A stretch of 58,746 nt of DNA. Source: BPGX01 sp037447455. GTDB taxonomy: Bacteria; Bacteroidota; Bacteroidia; B-17B0; Aurantibacillaceae. A program made the translations under genes and the position numbers. This document shows, piece after piece, positions 33,059-41,285 of this stretch (positions are counted from its first letter, which is position 1; the number at the start of each line of letters is the position of its first letter). The stretch spans positions 1 through 58,746 of the forward strand of contig JBBIGQ010000016.1 in assembly GCA_037447455.1 (NCBI GenBank), in the 5' to 3' direction. A model generated the notes under the pieces. The model saw only the letters and a list, made by a program, of their open reading frames with translations. It had not been told where the DNA came from and did no database searches.

Positions 33059-34127
33059 TAGAAAAAGAAGTAAATGGGCATTGAAACTTTTCGGCAAAAA
33101 GATTATCTAACTCATCGGCTTTAGTGAGCATTTTTGCAAGATTGGATTTAATAGTATCTGCGTAACTTGTGTGCAGATCTGTAATAGATACGCGGTAAGA
33201 AAGGTAAATAATGTTTTTATAAATCCCTAATTTGTAAGGCATTACCGTATTACTCAAAAGATATTTCATAAGTTCTTCCAAGTTTTGTTTTGGTAGTTCA
33301 TTTAAGGGTGAAGTGGCATACAGATAATCGTTATTAAAAATGAAAATTCGGATAAGTGAAGTACCATGATGAAACTCCCAAAAATCTGGGCCGGTTCTGG
33401 CTAGAATAGGGTTTATATTGACCATTTTCAAGGCCTCTTCAACAAAATTTGAAACGAAACTTTTAGATTCTTTATCCAACTCAAAGAAGCCTTTAGCATT
33501 AATTTCATTTCCACAATTGCTGCAATATTCTGATTTTTGAGCAATGAGCGTACCACAGGAATTACACTTAAAATAAAATAGATTAAAATCCTGGATTTGC
33601 TCAAAGCTAGTTATGTCCTCTAACAAAGTAGTTAAAGGAATACCAAAACCCATATTATCAGCATTGGTGAATTTTGAAGATGTAACAGCAATCAGTTCTT
33701 CATTTACATTGAGCATGGGACCTCCACTGTTTCCCGGATTAACCGCAGCATCTGTTTGAACAAGTTTACGTCCATCTACTAATTGTTCTGGAGAAGATAT
33801 AATACCTTCTGTAACAGTATAAGGCATACCAAACGGATAACCATGCACAAATACCTGATCTTGCGAATTGACTTTTACCTGTTGATTTATTTTTATCCCA
33901 TCTGCGTTGAAATAATTATCCGCCTTCAAAATAGCTATATCTGTATGTGGATTTATCATTACAACACGGGCCAACGCTCTTTCTTTATGTTCGTTTTCAA
34001 CAGCCACCTGCCTAAAGCTATCTACTACATGATGATTGGTTACAATAATTCCTCTTTCTTTCAAATAAAAGCCGGACCCACTGCCAGAGGCCGTATGAAT
34101 TTTAAAAACTGAATTTGATATACTTAT
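33036..34127 (-). CDS. Trypsin-like serine protease with zinc ribbon and YbjN-like C-terminal domain
   Basis: The catalytic triad is clear: His in IVTNHHVVD, Asp in HTDIAIL, Ser in VNPGNSGGP. A zinc ribbon (CNSCG...CSNCG) follows the protease domain, and the last 130 residues (ILARTGPDFWEFHHGTSLI, LGIYKNIIYLSYRVSI) look like a YbjN/type III chaperone-like fold. The only ordinary start codon is TTG at 34064, but the frame is open 22 codons further and encodes IHTASGSGSGFYLKERG, the conserved first strands of this protease family. The true start is therefore probably ATA (34127) or ATT (34130), just after an in-frame TAA. No signal peptide. It lies 13 bp after the upstream gene, likely as a functional pair. 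Confidence 0.75.
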   Translation of the reverse strand: MSISNSVFKIHTASGSGSGFYLKERGIIVTNHHVVDSFRQVAVENEHKERALARVVMINPHTDIAILKADNYFNADGIKINQQVKVNSQDQVFVHGYPFGMPYTVTEGIISSPEQLVDGRKLVQTDAAVNPGNSGGPMLNVNEELIAVTSSKFTNADNMGFGIPLTTLLEDITSFEQIQDFNLFYFKCNSCGTLIAQKSEYCSNCGNEINAKGFFELDKESKSFVSNFVEEALKMVNINPILARTGPDFWEFHHGTSLIRIFIFNNDYLYATSPLNELPKQNLEELMKYLLSNTVMPYKLGIYKNIIYLSYRVSITDLHTSYADTIKSNLAKMLTKADELDNLFAEKFQCPFTSFSKIVQQNL

Positions 34128-34140
34128 AATTTATTATTAT

Positions 34141-35313
34141 TTAACTTCCAAACCATTTTGAAAAAAAGCCCTTTTTCTTTTCCTCTTTTGGAGGCGTTTC
34201 TGAAACAAGATTAAGCATTATTCTCTGTAAGGCAGGATATAATATGTTGGCTGCTTCTGCCCACGACTTGCCGGAAGATTGTCTTAAAGCCGTATGCATT
34301 TCGTTGAAATACTTATCTTCAAAATTGTAGTAATATAAAATATAGTAAAAAATATACTGTACAGATAAAGTGCACGCCAGATCATCTTTCTTATTGTACT
34401 CATCTGTGGCTCTTTCGTAAGTACCTTTCATTGTATTAACGAGTGTTTCATGAGTTGCACGTCTTCGAGGAGAGATAAAAGTTTCTATTTTATAAAAATT
34501 ATCCTTTATTTTATCGGCAGTCATATTTCGGATTTTTTCGAAAAACTCCAGAGCATAACGTATTCTTTGCTGATGGGAATCTTTAGAACTCATCTGATAA
34601 TTAATTTCTTTTTCTAAATCTGCTCTTAATGTCCCTTGTGGTGCAATATGATGGTCGATTTTTAATAATGTAATAGCTGCTATATCCCAACAAAAATAAT
34701 CCCATCGTTTAGAATAAAAATAATTAGTGTATTGTTTTGCTTCCTCTATCATAGCCATTAAATTATTATATAAATCATTGCTTTCCGCTTCAGTATATTT
34801 TTTAATTTTAGGTTCATGGATTCTTTTAGATTTAAATTTTCCTATAAATTCATCATCATAACTATCTGCATAAATACATATTTCATACAAAACATCCCAT
34901 ATTTTATAAGGATCACATGTTTCAATAGGACACTCGTATTGAAAATATAATGCATCATCTTTTAATAAAAGGTTCGTAAGATTTAACGGAGAAAAGTTTA
35001 TCTGTGCTGCCTGCCTGAGCAAAGGTATAGTATTACTTTCAGGTAATTTAAGGCACTCAGCTTCCACAGAAAACAAATCATTTGTTATTCTGATTTTTAA
35101 ATTTACAGAACCGTGCGGAATCTCAAAATACGTTTTATCGGCGTTTCCATATTTTTCAAACATGTCAGGGTTAGCGTATCGTAATAAACTGATAGTGCTT
35201 TCCTTATAGTTTTTATTCTCATAAAAGTTTAAGACGTTTTGCCAATATGCCACGTCAACCGGACTTTTATTTGACTGAGTAGTATTTAAATAGTAATTCG
35301 GTGAAGTATTCAT
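34141..35313 (-). CDS. Hypothetical protein paired with the protease, YbjN-like region and basic-aromatic tail
   Basis: 390 aa, no signal peptide. I do not recognise a named family. Residues about 60-160 (VNLKIRITNDLFSVEAECLK, LLLKDDALYFQYECPIE, DVLYEICIYADSYDDEF) have a strand-rich pattern that parallels the C-terminal domain of the neighbouring protease. The middle is helical. The C-terminus ends KKKGFFSKWFGS, a short basic-aromatic tail of the sort that docks to a membrane or partner. A -7 box at 35340-35347 makes it the first gene of a two-gene unit with the protease. Confidence 0.7.
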   Translation of the reverse strand: MNTSPNYYLNTTQSNKSPVDVAYWQNVLNFYENKNYKESTISLLRYANPDMFEKYGNADKTYFEIPHGSVNLKIRITNDLFSVEAECLKLPESNTIPLLRQAAQINFSPLNLTNLLLKDDALYFQYECPIETCDPYKIWDVLYEICIYADSYDDEFIGKFKSKRIHEPKIKKYTEAESNDLYNNLMAMIEEAKQYTNYFYSKRWDYFCWDIAAITLLKIDHHIAPQGTLRADLEKEINYQMSSKDSHQQRIRYALEFFEKIRNMTADKIKDNFYKIETFISPRRRATHETLVNTMKGTYERATDEYNKKDDLACTLSVQYIFYYILYYYNFEDKYFNEMHTALRQSSGKSWAEAANILYPALQRIMLNLVSETPPKEEKKKGFFSKWFGS

Positions 35314-35339
35314 AATAAATAAAAGAATATAAATTTTTA

Positions 35340-35347
35340 CAAATATA
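35340..35347 (-). promoter_or_regulatory. Candidate -7 element TATATTTG of the protease unit
   Basis: Exact TAnnTTTG match on the minus strand, 26 bp before the ATG at 35313. Confidence 0.55.
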
Positions 35348-35392
35348 CATTATTTTATTTGATTAAATAATATTAAAAACGATGCGTGTTTT

Positions 35393-35632
35393 TTACTCAA
35401 TCTTAATGATGTTAACAGGACAATTATGAGCGGCTTCAAGGTTAGAATCGTATTCATCTATATGTACTACCACCGAATAAATTCCTTTTTTCTCTTGAGC
35501 ACCTAATAATACGCTTTTTCCGTCCTTTTTTGACATACGCCACCTTTGAGGTGCTGCTTCCACACAGGCATTGCAGCCAATACACTTATTTCTATAATGT
35601 AAAATCCGAATCTGATGTTTAATTTTCCCCAT
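35393..35632 (-). CDS. 4Fe-4S ferredoxin
   Basis: 79 aa. One cluster site is visible: CIGCNAC near residues 17-23 plus a distant Cys in HNCPVNI. The place where two-cluster ferredoxins have a second CP reads APQ, so a single 4Fe-4S cluster is expected. A 20-residue insert lies between the two halves. The gene follows the U32 gene by 14 bp and is probably its electron donor partner. Confidence 0.88.
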   Translation of the reverse strand: MGKIKHQIRILHYRNKCIGCNACVEAAPQRWRMSKKDGKSVLLGAQEKKGIYSVVVHIDEYDSNLEAAHNCPVNIIKIE

Positions 35633-35646
35633 CTAACTACTCTATA

Positions 35647-36879
35647 TTACTCATCTATCCATTTGTATAACTTATCTGAAGGACGAATTTTTTCAGGCAT
35701 TTTCATAGAAAACACATCGCCTTTTTTTACTTCATTGACCGATGTGTTATTTACTCTTATTTCTTCTACTTTGGTTTTGATAAAACCTGTCTTAGTTCCT
35801 GTGATAATGACCTCATCGCCTACTTTCAGTGAATGTGTTTCTATTTCAAACTCGCCCACTTGTATTTTATCAAAGTATTTTCTTCCCACGCCTAAGTATA
35901 ATTTCTTTTTGGTGGCAGATGATCCATGTTCTTTACTCCATTCGCCCATCTTTCGGCCTAAATAATAACCGTCCCAAAAACCTCTGTTAAATACAGTAGA
36001 TAGTTCTTTTTTCCAATTCTCAATTTTATCGGTTGTGTACGTACCTTCGTAAATACTATCAATTGCTTCTCTATAACATTTGGTAGTAACATAAACATAA
36101 TCAGCCGATCGCCCTCTTCCTTCAATTTTCAAAACACTCACACCTGCATCAATAATTTTGTCTAAGAAATCTATAGTACACAAATCCTTTGCCGACATAA
36201 TGTATTCGTTGTCAATTTCTAATTCGTAACCCTCTTCTTTATCAATAACAACATAACTTCTTCTGCAATTTTGAATGCAAGCACCTCTGTTGGCAGAAGC
36301 ATTATGCGAATGCAAACTTAAATAACATTTCCCTGAAACAGCCATGCACAAAGCACCATGTCCGAAAATTTCAATTTTCACTAATTCGCCAGAAGGTCCG
36401 GTAATTTCTCTTCGTTTTATTTCACGGACAATATCTGCTACCTGCATCAAACTCAATTCTCTGGAAAGCACCATCACATCGGCGAAGGCAGAATAAAATT
36501 CAACGGACTCTATGTTTGTAATATTACATTGTGTAGAAATATGAGCAGTCATTCCAACTTTTCTGCAATAGTTCAACACGGCATGGTCGGAGGCAATAAT
36601 AGCGTTTATACCATGAAACTTTGCGGCATCTACAATTTCACGCATCAATCGCAAATCATGGTCGTATACAATAGTGTTTAAAGTAATATAAGTTTTGATA
36701 TTGTTATCTTTGGCGATTTGTGCGATTTCTTTCAGATCTTCAAAGGTAAAGTTTATAGAAGAACGAGCCCGCATATTGAGTTGTTCAACTCCGAAATAGA
36801 CGGAATTGCAGCCCGCTTTAATTCCGGACATCAATGCTTCAAAACTCCCGGCAGGAGCCATTAATTCCATTTTGTTCAT
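35647..36879 (-). CDS. U32 family protein, likely tRNA or rRNA hydroxylation (TrhP/RlhA-like)
   Basis: 410 aa. The N-terminal TIM-barrel region begins MELMAPAGSFEAL and has SVYFGVEQLNMRA; the U32 core shows GALCMAVSGKCYLS, ANRGACIQNCRRSY and YIMSAKDLCT, whose Cys residues can bind an Fe-S cluster as in other U32 proteins. The C-terminal domain (VGDEVIITGTKTG) is a beta-barrel as in TrhP. Known U32 proteins hydroxylate uridine in tRNA, cytidine in 23S rRNA, or ubiquinone precursors. Although labelled peptidase U32, protease activity is unlikely. The ferredoxin gene 14 bp downstream supports a redox reaction. A -7 box lies 21 bp upstream. Confidence 0.85.
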   Translation of the reverse strand: MNKMELMAPAGSFEALMSGIKAGCNSVYFGVEQLNMRARSSINFTFEDLKEIAQIAKDNNIKTYITLNTIVYDHDLRLMREIVDAAKFHGINAIIASDHAVLNYCRKVGMTAHISTQCNITNIESVEFYSAFADVMVLSRELSLMQVADIVREIKRREITGPSGELVKIEIFGHGALCMAVSGKCYLSLHSHNASANRGACIQNCRRSYVVIDKEEGYELEIDNEYIMSAKDLCTIDFLDKIIDAGVSVLKIEGRGRSADYVYVTTKCYREAIDSIYEGTYTTDKIENWKKELSTVFNRGFWDGYYLGRKMGEWSKEHGSSATKKKLYLGVGRKYFDKIQVGEFEIETHSLKVGDEVIITGTKTGFIKTKVEEIRVNNTSVNEVKKGDVFSMKMPEKIRPSDKLYKWIDE

Positions 36880-36900
36880 AAGTTCTTTTTCTCAAACATG

Positions 36901-36908
36901 CAAATATA
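36901..36908 (-). promoter_or_regulatory. Candidate -7 element TATATTTG of the U32-ferredoxin unit
   Basis: Exact TAnnTTTG match on the minus strand, 21 bp before the ATG at 36879. Confidence 0.55.
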
Positions 36909-37241
36909 CAGAAACTACAAGATATGGCTTGTCTTAATTATTACATCAAAAAATTGATTTAACAAACATATTAATGTTACTAAATAAAGATGTTTGCATA
37001 CTTTATTCATTTTCCGCCTATTTATTCACAATCTAATTTTTAATTAAGGTGTTCATGAATATGCTCCAAATGTTACTTATATCAAGGTAAAAGTTTTTTT
37101 GATTGTAACATTTTCCGCCTATTTATTCACAATCTAATTTTTAATTAAGGTGTTCATGAATATGCTCCAAATGTTACTTATATCAAGGTAAAAGTTTTTT
37201 TGATTGTAACATTTTCCGCATATTTGTTGCATAACGCAGTT
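36909..37241. other. Divergent intergenic region upstream of tdk
   Basis: This 333-bp AT-rich gap has no gene. An inverted pair CAAACAT (36963-36969) and ATGTTTG (36990-36996) comes first, then the 101-bp tandem repeat, then CATATTTG at 37219-37226, one mismatch from the -7 consensus and the best candidate for the tdk promoter. Confidence 0.6.
37008..37209. repeat. Two perfect tandem copies of a 101-bp unit plus a partial third
   Basis: Copies at 37008-37108 and 37109-37209 read the same base for base, beginning CATTTTCCGCCTATTTATTC. A third start, CATTTTCCGC at 37210-37219, diverges after about 10 bases into the tdk promoter region. Each unit contains TTAATTAAGG and the palindrome TTCATGAA. 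Identity suggests a recent duplication or a repeat count that varies between cells. Confidence 0.9.
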
Positions 37242-37826
37242 ATGTTTTTAGAAGTTAAACACGAAAATAAAAGAGGATGGATAGAAGTCATTTGCGGTAG
37301 TATGTTTTCAGGAAAAACAGAAGAACTCATTCGTCGCCTGAAACGTGCGGAATTTGCCAAACAACGAATAAGAATATTCAAACCACAAATTGATACTCGC
37401 TATGACGCATTGAAGATTGTATCGCACGAAGGTAGAGAAATCGTGAGTATGCCTGTACAAAATAGTCAGAGCATTTTACTTTCTGTAGATATGGATAATA
37501 CAGACGTGGTGGGCATTGACGAGGCACAATTTTTTGATAACGGATTGGTGGAAGTAGCGAGTTATTTGGCCAATCACGGCATTCGTGTCATTATTGCGGG
37601 ATTAGATATGGATTATAGAGGAAAGCCATTTGGCGCAATGCCCCAACTATTGGCTATTGCAGAATATGTTACTAAAGTACACGCCATCTGTGTAAAATGT
37701 GGGCAATTGGCGTATGTTTCGCATCGTATTGCGGCTTCGGAGCAGTTGATTTTATTGGGCGAAACAGATTCTTATGAGCCCCTTTGTAGAAATTGTTTTA
37801 ATGAACATTTCAAAAATGAACAATGA
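37242..37826 (+). CDS. tdk: Thymidine kinase
   Basis: 194 aa from ATG at 37242; a TTG at 37200 sits in the repeat and is unlikely. Type II thymidine kinase phosphorylates thymidine in the salvage pathway. Walker A ICGSMFSGKTEELIRR, DEAQFF as Walker B, the lasso region and a zinc site made by CVKCG and CRNCF are all present. Its TGA overlaps the ATG of the MurF-Alr gene. Confidence 0.96.
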   Translation: MFLEVKHENKRGWIEVICGSMFSGKTEELIRRLKRAEFAKQRIRIFKPQIDTRYDALKIVSHEGREIVSMPVQNSQSILLSVDMDNTDVVGIDEAQFFDNGLVEVASYLANHGIRVIIAGLDMDYRGKPFGAMPQLLAIAEYVTKVHAICVKCGQLAYVSHRIAASEQLILLGETDSYEPLCRNCFNEHFKNEQ

Positions 37827-40279
37827 ACTATTCGCTTCAAGAAGTTGCAAACATTGTAGAATGCGAAAAATTAAATGGTTCCTGTAATCGTATTATACAA
37901 TCAATTTACATTGATACACGACAAATTGCCTTGCCAGAAAATGCATTGTTTGTAGCTATTGAAAGCCCGAAAAATGATGGACATAAGTACATTCAACATG
38001 CTTATGAGAAAGGCATAAGAAGTTTTTTGGTTCAATATGTTCCAGACGATATACATTTTGATGACGTCTGTTTTATTATAGTAAAAAATACCATTCGTGC
38101 ATTGCAGCAGTTAGCATGTTATCATCGCTGTCAATTCAATATTCCCATTATTGGTATTACTGGTAGTAATGGCAAAACAATTGTAAAAGAATGGTTGTAT
38201 TTTTTATTGAAAGATGTGTTTAATATCTGCCGAAGTCCTAAAAGTTTTAATTCTCAAATTGGAGTACCGCTATCGGTGTTGAATCTATCGGCATCTCATT
38301 CATTGGGTATTTTTGAAGCGGGTATTTCTGAACCTAACGAAATGGAGCATTTACAATCTATTATTCAACCCCATCTTTGTATTTTGACACATTTTGGAAC
38401 AGCACATTCAGAAAATTTTATTTCGAATGAAGAAAAATTAAAAGAAAAATTGAAACTTTTTCAAAGTGCTCCTATCAAGATTATTCAAAGACATCAAAAC
38501 ATTTTTTTACAAAACTATTCTTTTGCATCTGATTACAAATGCATTTCTGAGTTAAATACAGATTTTTTTTGTGTTCAAAAAATAAAAAAATATTCTGATA
38601 AATCTCTCATAGTTGTCAGAGTGGAAAATGAAAAGTTTGAGTTTGCTATTCCTTTTATGGACGATGCTTCTGTAAAAAATGCGATTACTTGTTTTGCCTG
38701 CATTTATGAGTTAGATAAAACATTGGTTTCTAAACTTTTGCCGAAGTTTTCTGAACTGCCACAGATTTCATTACGATTAGAAATTAAAAAAGCAAAGTAT
38801 CAATCTATTTTAATCAGTGATTATTACAATTCAGATCTTGACTCATTTGAAATTGCAATGAGTTATTTTCATCAGTATTCGGAGTTATCTAAAATATTGA
38901 TTTTATCGGACTTTGAACAAATTAAAAATTCCGAAGAAGTATACTTTAACGCACTAAAAATAATTCACAAGTATAATTTAAAACAAGTTTTTTTAATAGG
39001 CGAAGAATGGAAACATTACACATCAAAGTTATCATTGCCTTTTGTGTATTTTCCAACAACGGCTGATTTTATTGAACAACTGACTTTGTATTCGAATGTT
39101 TTTTTTCAATCAGTAATTTTAATTAAAGGTGCAAGAAAGTATGAATTTGAAAGAATAGCACAATATCTGGAATTAAAATCTCACGATACTATTTTAGAAA
39201 TACACATTCCTTCTTTGTGGCATAATTTACGATATTACAAAAATCTTGTTGGTAAGCCGGTACAATTGATGTGTATGATTAAAGCATCGGGATATGGATC
39301 GGGAAGCGTCGAATTAGCGTACGCCCTACAGCGTTTTGGTGTGGATTATTTAGCCGTAGCATACGCTGATGAAGGAGTAGAATTACGGCAAGCCAATGTT
39401 TCATTACCTGTTATGGTGATGCTGCCCGAAAGTCAATCTTTTCAGGATATTATACACTATCAATTAGAGCCGGAAATTTATTCATTTGAGATATTGAATG
39501 CTTTTGTAGAAGCGTTAAAAAAACAGGGCATTGAACGATATCCTGTGCATCTTAAATTGGATACGGGGATGCATCGCTTGGGATTTTTGCCTTCCGAAGT
39601 GCCATCGCTTATTGATTTTTTGAAGAGTAATTCTTATGTTGTGATCAAAACAATTTTTTCTCATTTTGCGGCTTCTGAAAGCAACACGCACAGGGATTAT
39701 ACACTGCAACAGATCAAGATATTTAAACCATTATCTGAACAAATAGAACAAGCGTTGGATTACAAAGTCAAAAAACATATTTGTAATTCGGCGGCCATCA
39801 GTCGTTTTCTGGAAGCACACTTTGATATGGTACGAATAGGTATAGGAATGTATGGAATCAGCGATGATAATGAAGAACAGAAACAATTGCAAAATGTTTT
39901 GTCACTCAAAACACGAGTGGTTCAAATCAAACATCTTAAAAAAGGCGACAGCGTTGGATACAACCGAAACGCTATATTGTCCAGAGATAGTAAAATTGCG
40001 GTCATTCCTATTGGTTATGCTGATGGCTTTTACAGACACTTTGGTAATGGAAAATTTTTAGTAAAATATAAAAGCCAATTATTGCCGACAATAGGTAATG
40101 TATGTATGGATATGAGTTTTTTGGATGTTACAGATGTGGATATAAATGTAGGAGATGAAATTATTATTTTTAATACGAGTGATGATATAAAGCGAATGGC
40201 AGAAACCTGTGACACTATTCCTTATGAAATACTTACTTCTATTTCTCAACGAGTAAAGCGAATTTATGTGTATGAATGA
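37823..40279 (+). CDS. Fused MurF-like ligase and alanine racemase
   Basis: 818 aa. Residues 1 to about 450 form a MurF-like domain with P-loop GITGSNGKT at 111-119; residues about 455-818 form alanine racemase with the PLP lysine K487 in IKASGYGSG, VGYNRNAILSRDSKIA and GNVCMDMSFLDV. The racemase makes D-Ala for peptidoglycan. The fusion is a known Bacteroidota arrangement. The MurF half is atypical: the usual DxYNANP reads SDYYNSDLDSF, while a lysine in KEKLKLF occupies the carbamylated-Lys position. The separate MurF at 2765-4243 has the reverse pattern. ATGA overlap with tdk indicates co-translation. The 3' end is 3 bp from a convergent gene. Confidence 0.93.
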   Translation: MNYSLQEVANIVECEKLNGSCNRIIQSIYIDTRQIALPENALFVAIESPKNDGHKYIQHAYEKGIRSFLVQYVPDDIHFDDVCFIIVKNTIRALQQLACYHRCQFNIPIIGITGSNGKTIVKEWLYFLLKDVFNICRSPKSFNSQIGVPLSVLNLSASHSLGIFEAGISEPNEMEHLQSIIQPHLCILTHFGTAHSENFISNEEKLKEKLKLFQSAPIKIIQRHQNIFLQNYSFASDYKCISELNTDFFCVQKIKKYSDKSLIVVRVENEKFEFAIPFMDDASVKNAITCFACIYELDKTLVSKLLPKFSELPQISLRLEIKKAKYQSILISDYYNSDLDSFEIAMSYFHQYSELSKILILSDFEQIKNSEEVYFNALKIIHKYNLKQVFLIGEEWKHYTSKLSLPFVYFPTTADFIEQLTLYSNVFFQSVILIKGARKYEFERIAQYLELKSHDTILEIHIPSLWHNLRYYKNLVGKPVQLMCMIKASGYGSGSVELAYALQRFGVDYLAVAYADEGVELRQANVSLPVMVMLPESQSFQDIIHYQLEPEIYSFEILNAFVEALKKQGIERYPVHLKLDTGMHRLGFLPSEVPSLIDFLKSNSYVVIKTIFSHFAASESNTHRDYTLQQIKIFKPLSEQIEQALDYKVKKHICNSAAISRFLEAHFDMVRIGIGMYGISDDNEEQKQLQNVLSLKTRVVQIKHLKKGDSVGYNRNAILSRDSKIAVIPIGYADGFYRHFGNGKFLVKYKSQLLPTIGNVCMDMSFLDVTDVDINVGDEIIIFNTSDDIKRMAETCDTIPYEILTSISQRVKRIYVYE

Positions 40280-40282
40280 TAA

Positions 40283-41224
40283 TTAACACCAGTGCTTAAT
40301 CCACCATTTTTTCATTTCACAGACATAATAGGGCACTTGTTTGCCGCCAAATTCTCTGAAATATCGCTCTACAGCGGGTATCATACTGCCTTCAAAATCA
40401 AAAGTTTTGAGCCCTAATGCTTTGCTTTTTAGTATACTCTTCCACATACACAACACGCCTGCTCCGTGATGCTTTTTTATATCATCGTATCCGCCGAACA
40501 GGTAATATGCTGATGAATGATCATACACACAAAAAGTAGCAGCAATAGGATCTTTTTCATGATACGCTACAAAGCAAAAACTATTAGTATCGTTTGCAAA
40601 ACTATTTAATATTTTATCAAGATAAATTTCGTTGATTTTTTTGTTTTGTCTTTGAAAGGTCTTTAAGACCAAATGTTTTAAAATAGAATAATTTTTTTCT
40701 TGAACGACCTGAATATTATCATTTTCAGCTTTACGAATACTTTTTCTTTTTTCAGAAGATAAATTTTCAAAAAGTTGTGTCTCAGAAAAATCTAAATTGA
40801 GTTGATAAGTATAATTTACCTTAACAGACCAATGTGCCCATTGAAATACTTGTGTATCTTGAATATCTGGTGGAAGCGCAAACCTTATGTAAGATACTTT
40901 TTCGTGTCTTTCAAAATACTGAATAATTAATTCCTGAACATTCTTTAAAAACGTGTTTTTGCTTTCTTCTTTTTGTGCCGATAAAAGCACAGTTAATCCA
41001 TTATAAGGTTGAAATGGCGGCGGAATAATGTAGTGAAGACCAAATTTTGATTTTTTGAAATAATAAAAAAGCCCTATCAAGTCATTATTATTATTGAAAA
41101 TGCCCACAATATGAAGATACGGCAAATAGATGTTTAAAAACTCTTTTTGATGGAATACAGTAATTTTATCTAACAGAGATTCCGGATAGTTCAGTTTAGA
41201 TAATGTAATGGGTTTAAGATACAT
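40283..41224 (-). CDS. GNAT/FemAB-like acyltransferase
   Basis: 313 aa, cytoplasmic. The second half has the double-GNAT pattern of FemAB-type or BioF2-like proteins (LSSEKRKSIRKAENDNI, FCFVAYHEKDPIAATFCVYD, YYLFGGYDD, FDFEGSMIPAVERYFREFGG). Relatives transfer amino-acyl or acyl groups, some in cell-wall or surface-lipid assembly; the substrate is unknown. It starts right after a terminator hairpin at 41238-41266, so it needs a promoter that I cannot place. Confidence 0.75.
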   Translation of the reverse strand: MYLKPITLSKLNYPESLLDKITVFHQKEFLNIYLPYLHIVGIFNNNNDLIGLFYYFKKSKFGLHYIIPPPFQPYNGLTVLLSAQKEESKNTFLKNVQELIIQYFERHEKVSYIRFALPPDIQDTQVFQWAHWSVKVNYTYQLNLDFSETQLFENLSSEKRKSIRKAENDNIQVVQEKNYSILKHLVLKTFQRQNKKINEIYLDKILNSFANDTNSFCFVAYHEKDPIAATFCVYDHSSAYYLFGGYDDIKKHHGAGVLCMWKSILKSKALGLKTFDFEGSMIPAVERYFREFGGKQVPYYVCEMKKWWIKHWC

Positions 41225-41237
41225 TTTTCTAAAAATA

Positions 41238-41266
41238 AAAAATCCCTTCCAGAAGAAGGGATTTTT
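41238..41266 (-). terminator. Strong hairpin terminator of the propeller gene
   Basis: AAAAATCCCTTC at 41238-41249 pairs over 12 bp with GAAGGGATTTTT at 41255-41266, loop of 5 nt, then TTTTATTTTTAG on the minus strand. It ends the transcript from 44627. Confidence 0.85.
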
Positions 41267-41285
41267 AGTATTTCAAATATTGTTA

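Noticed and set aside
36909..37241. Small regulatory RNA or CRISPR-like element in the 101-bp repeats
   Set aside because: Only two copies without spacers, and no stable hairpin was found by eye.
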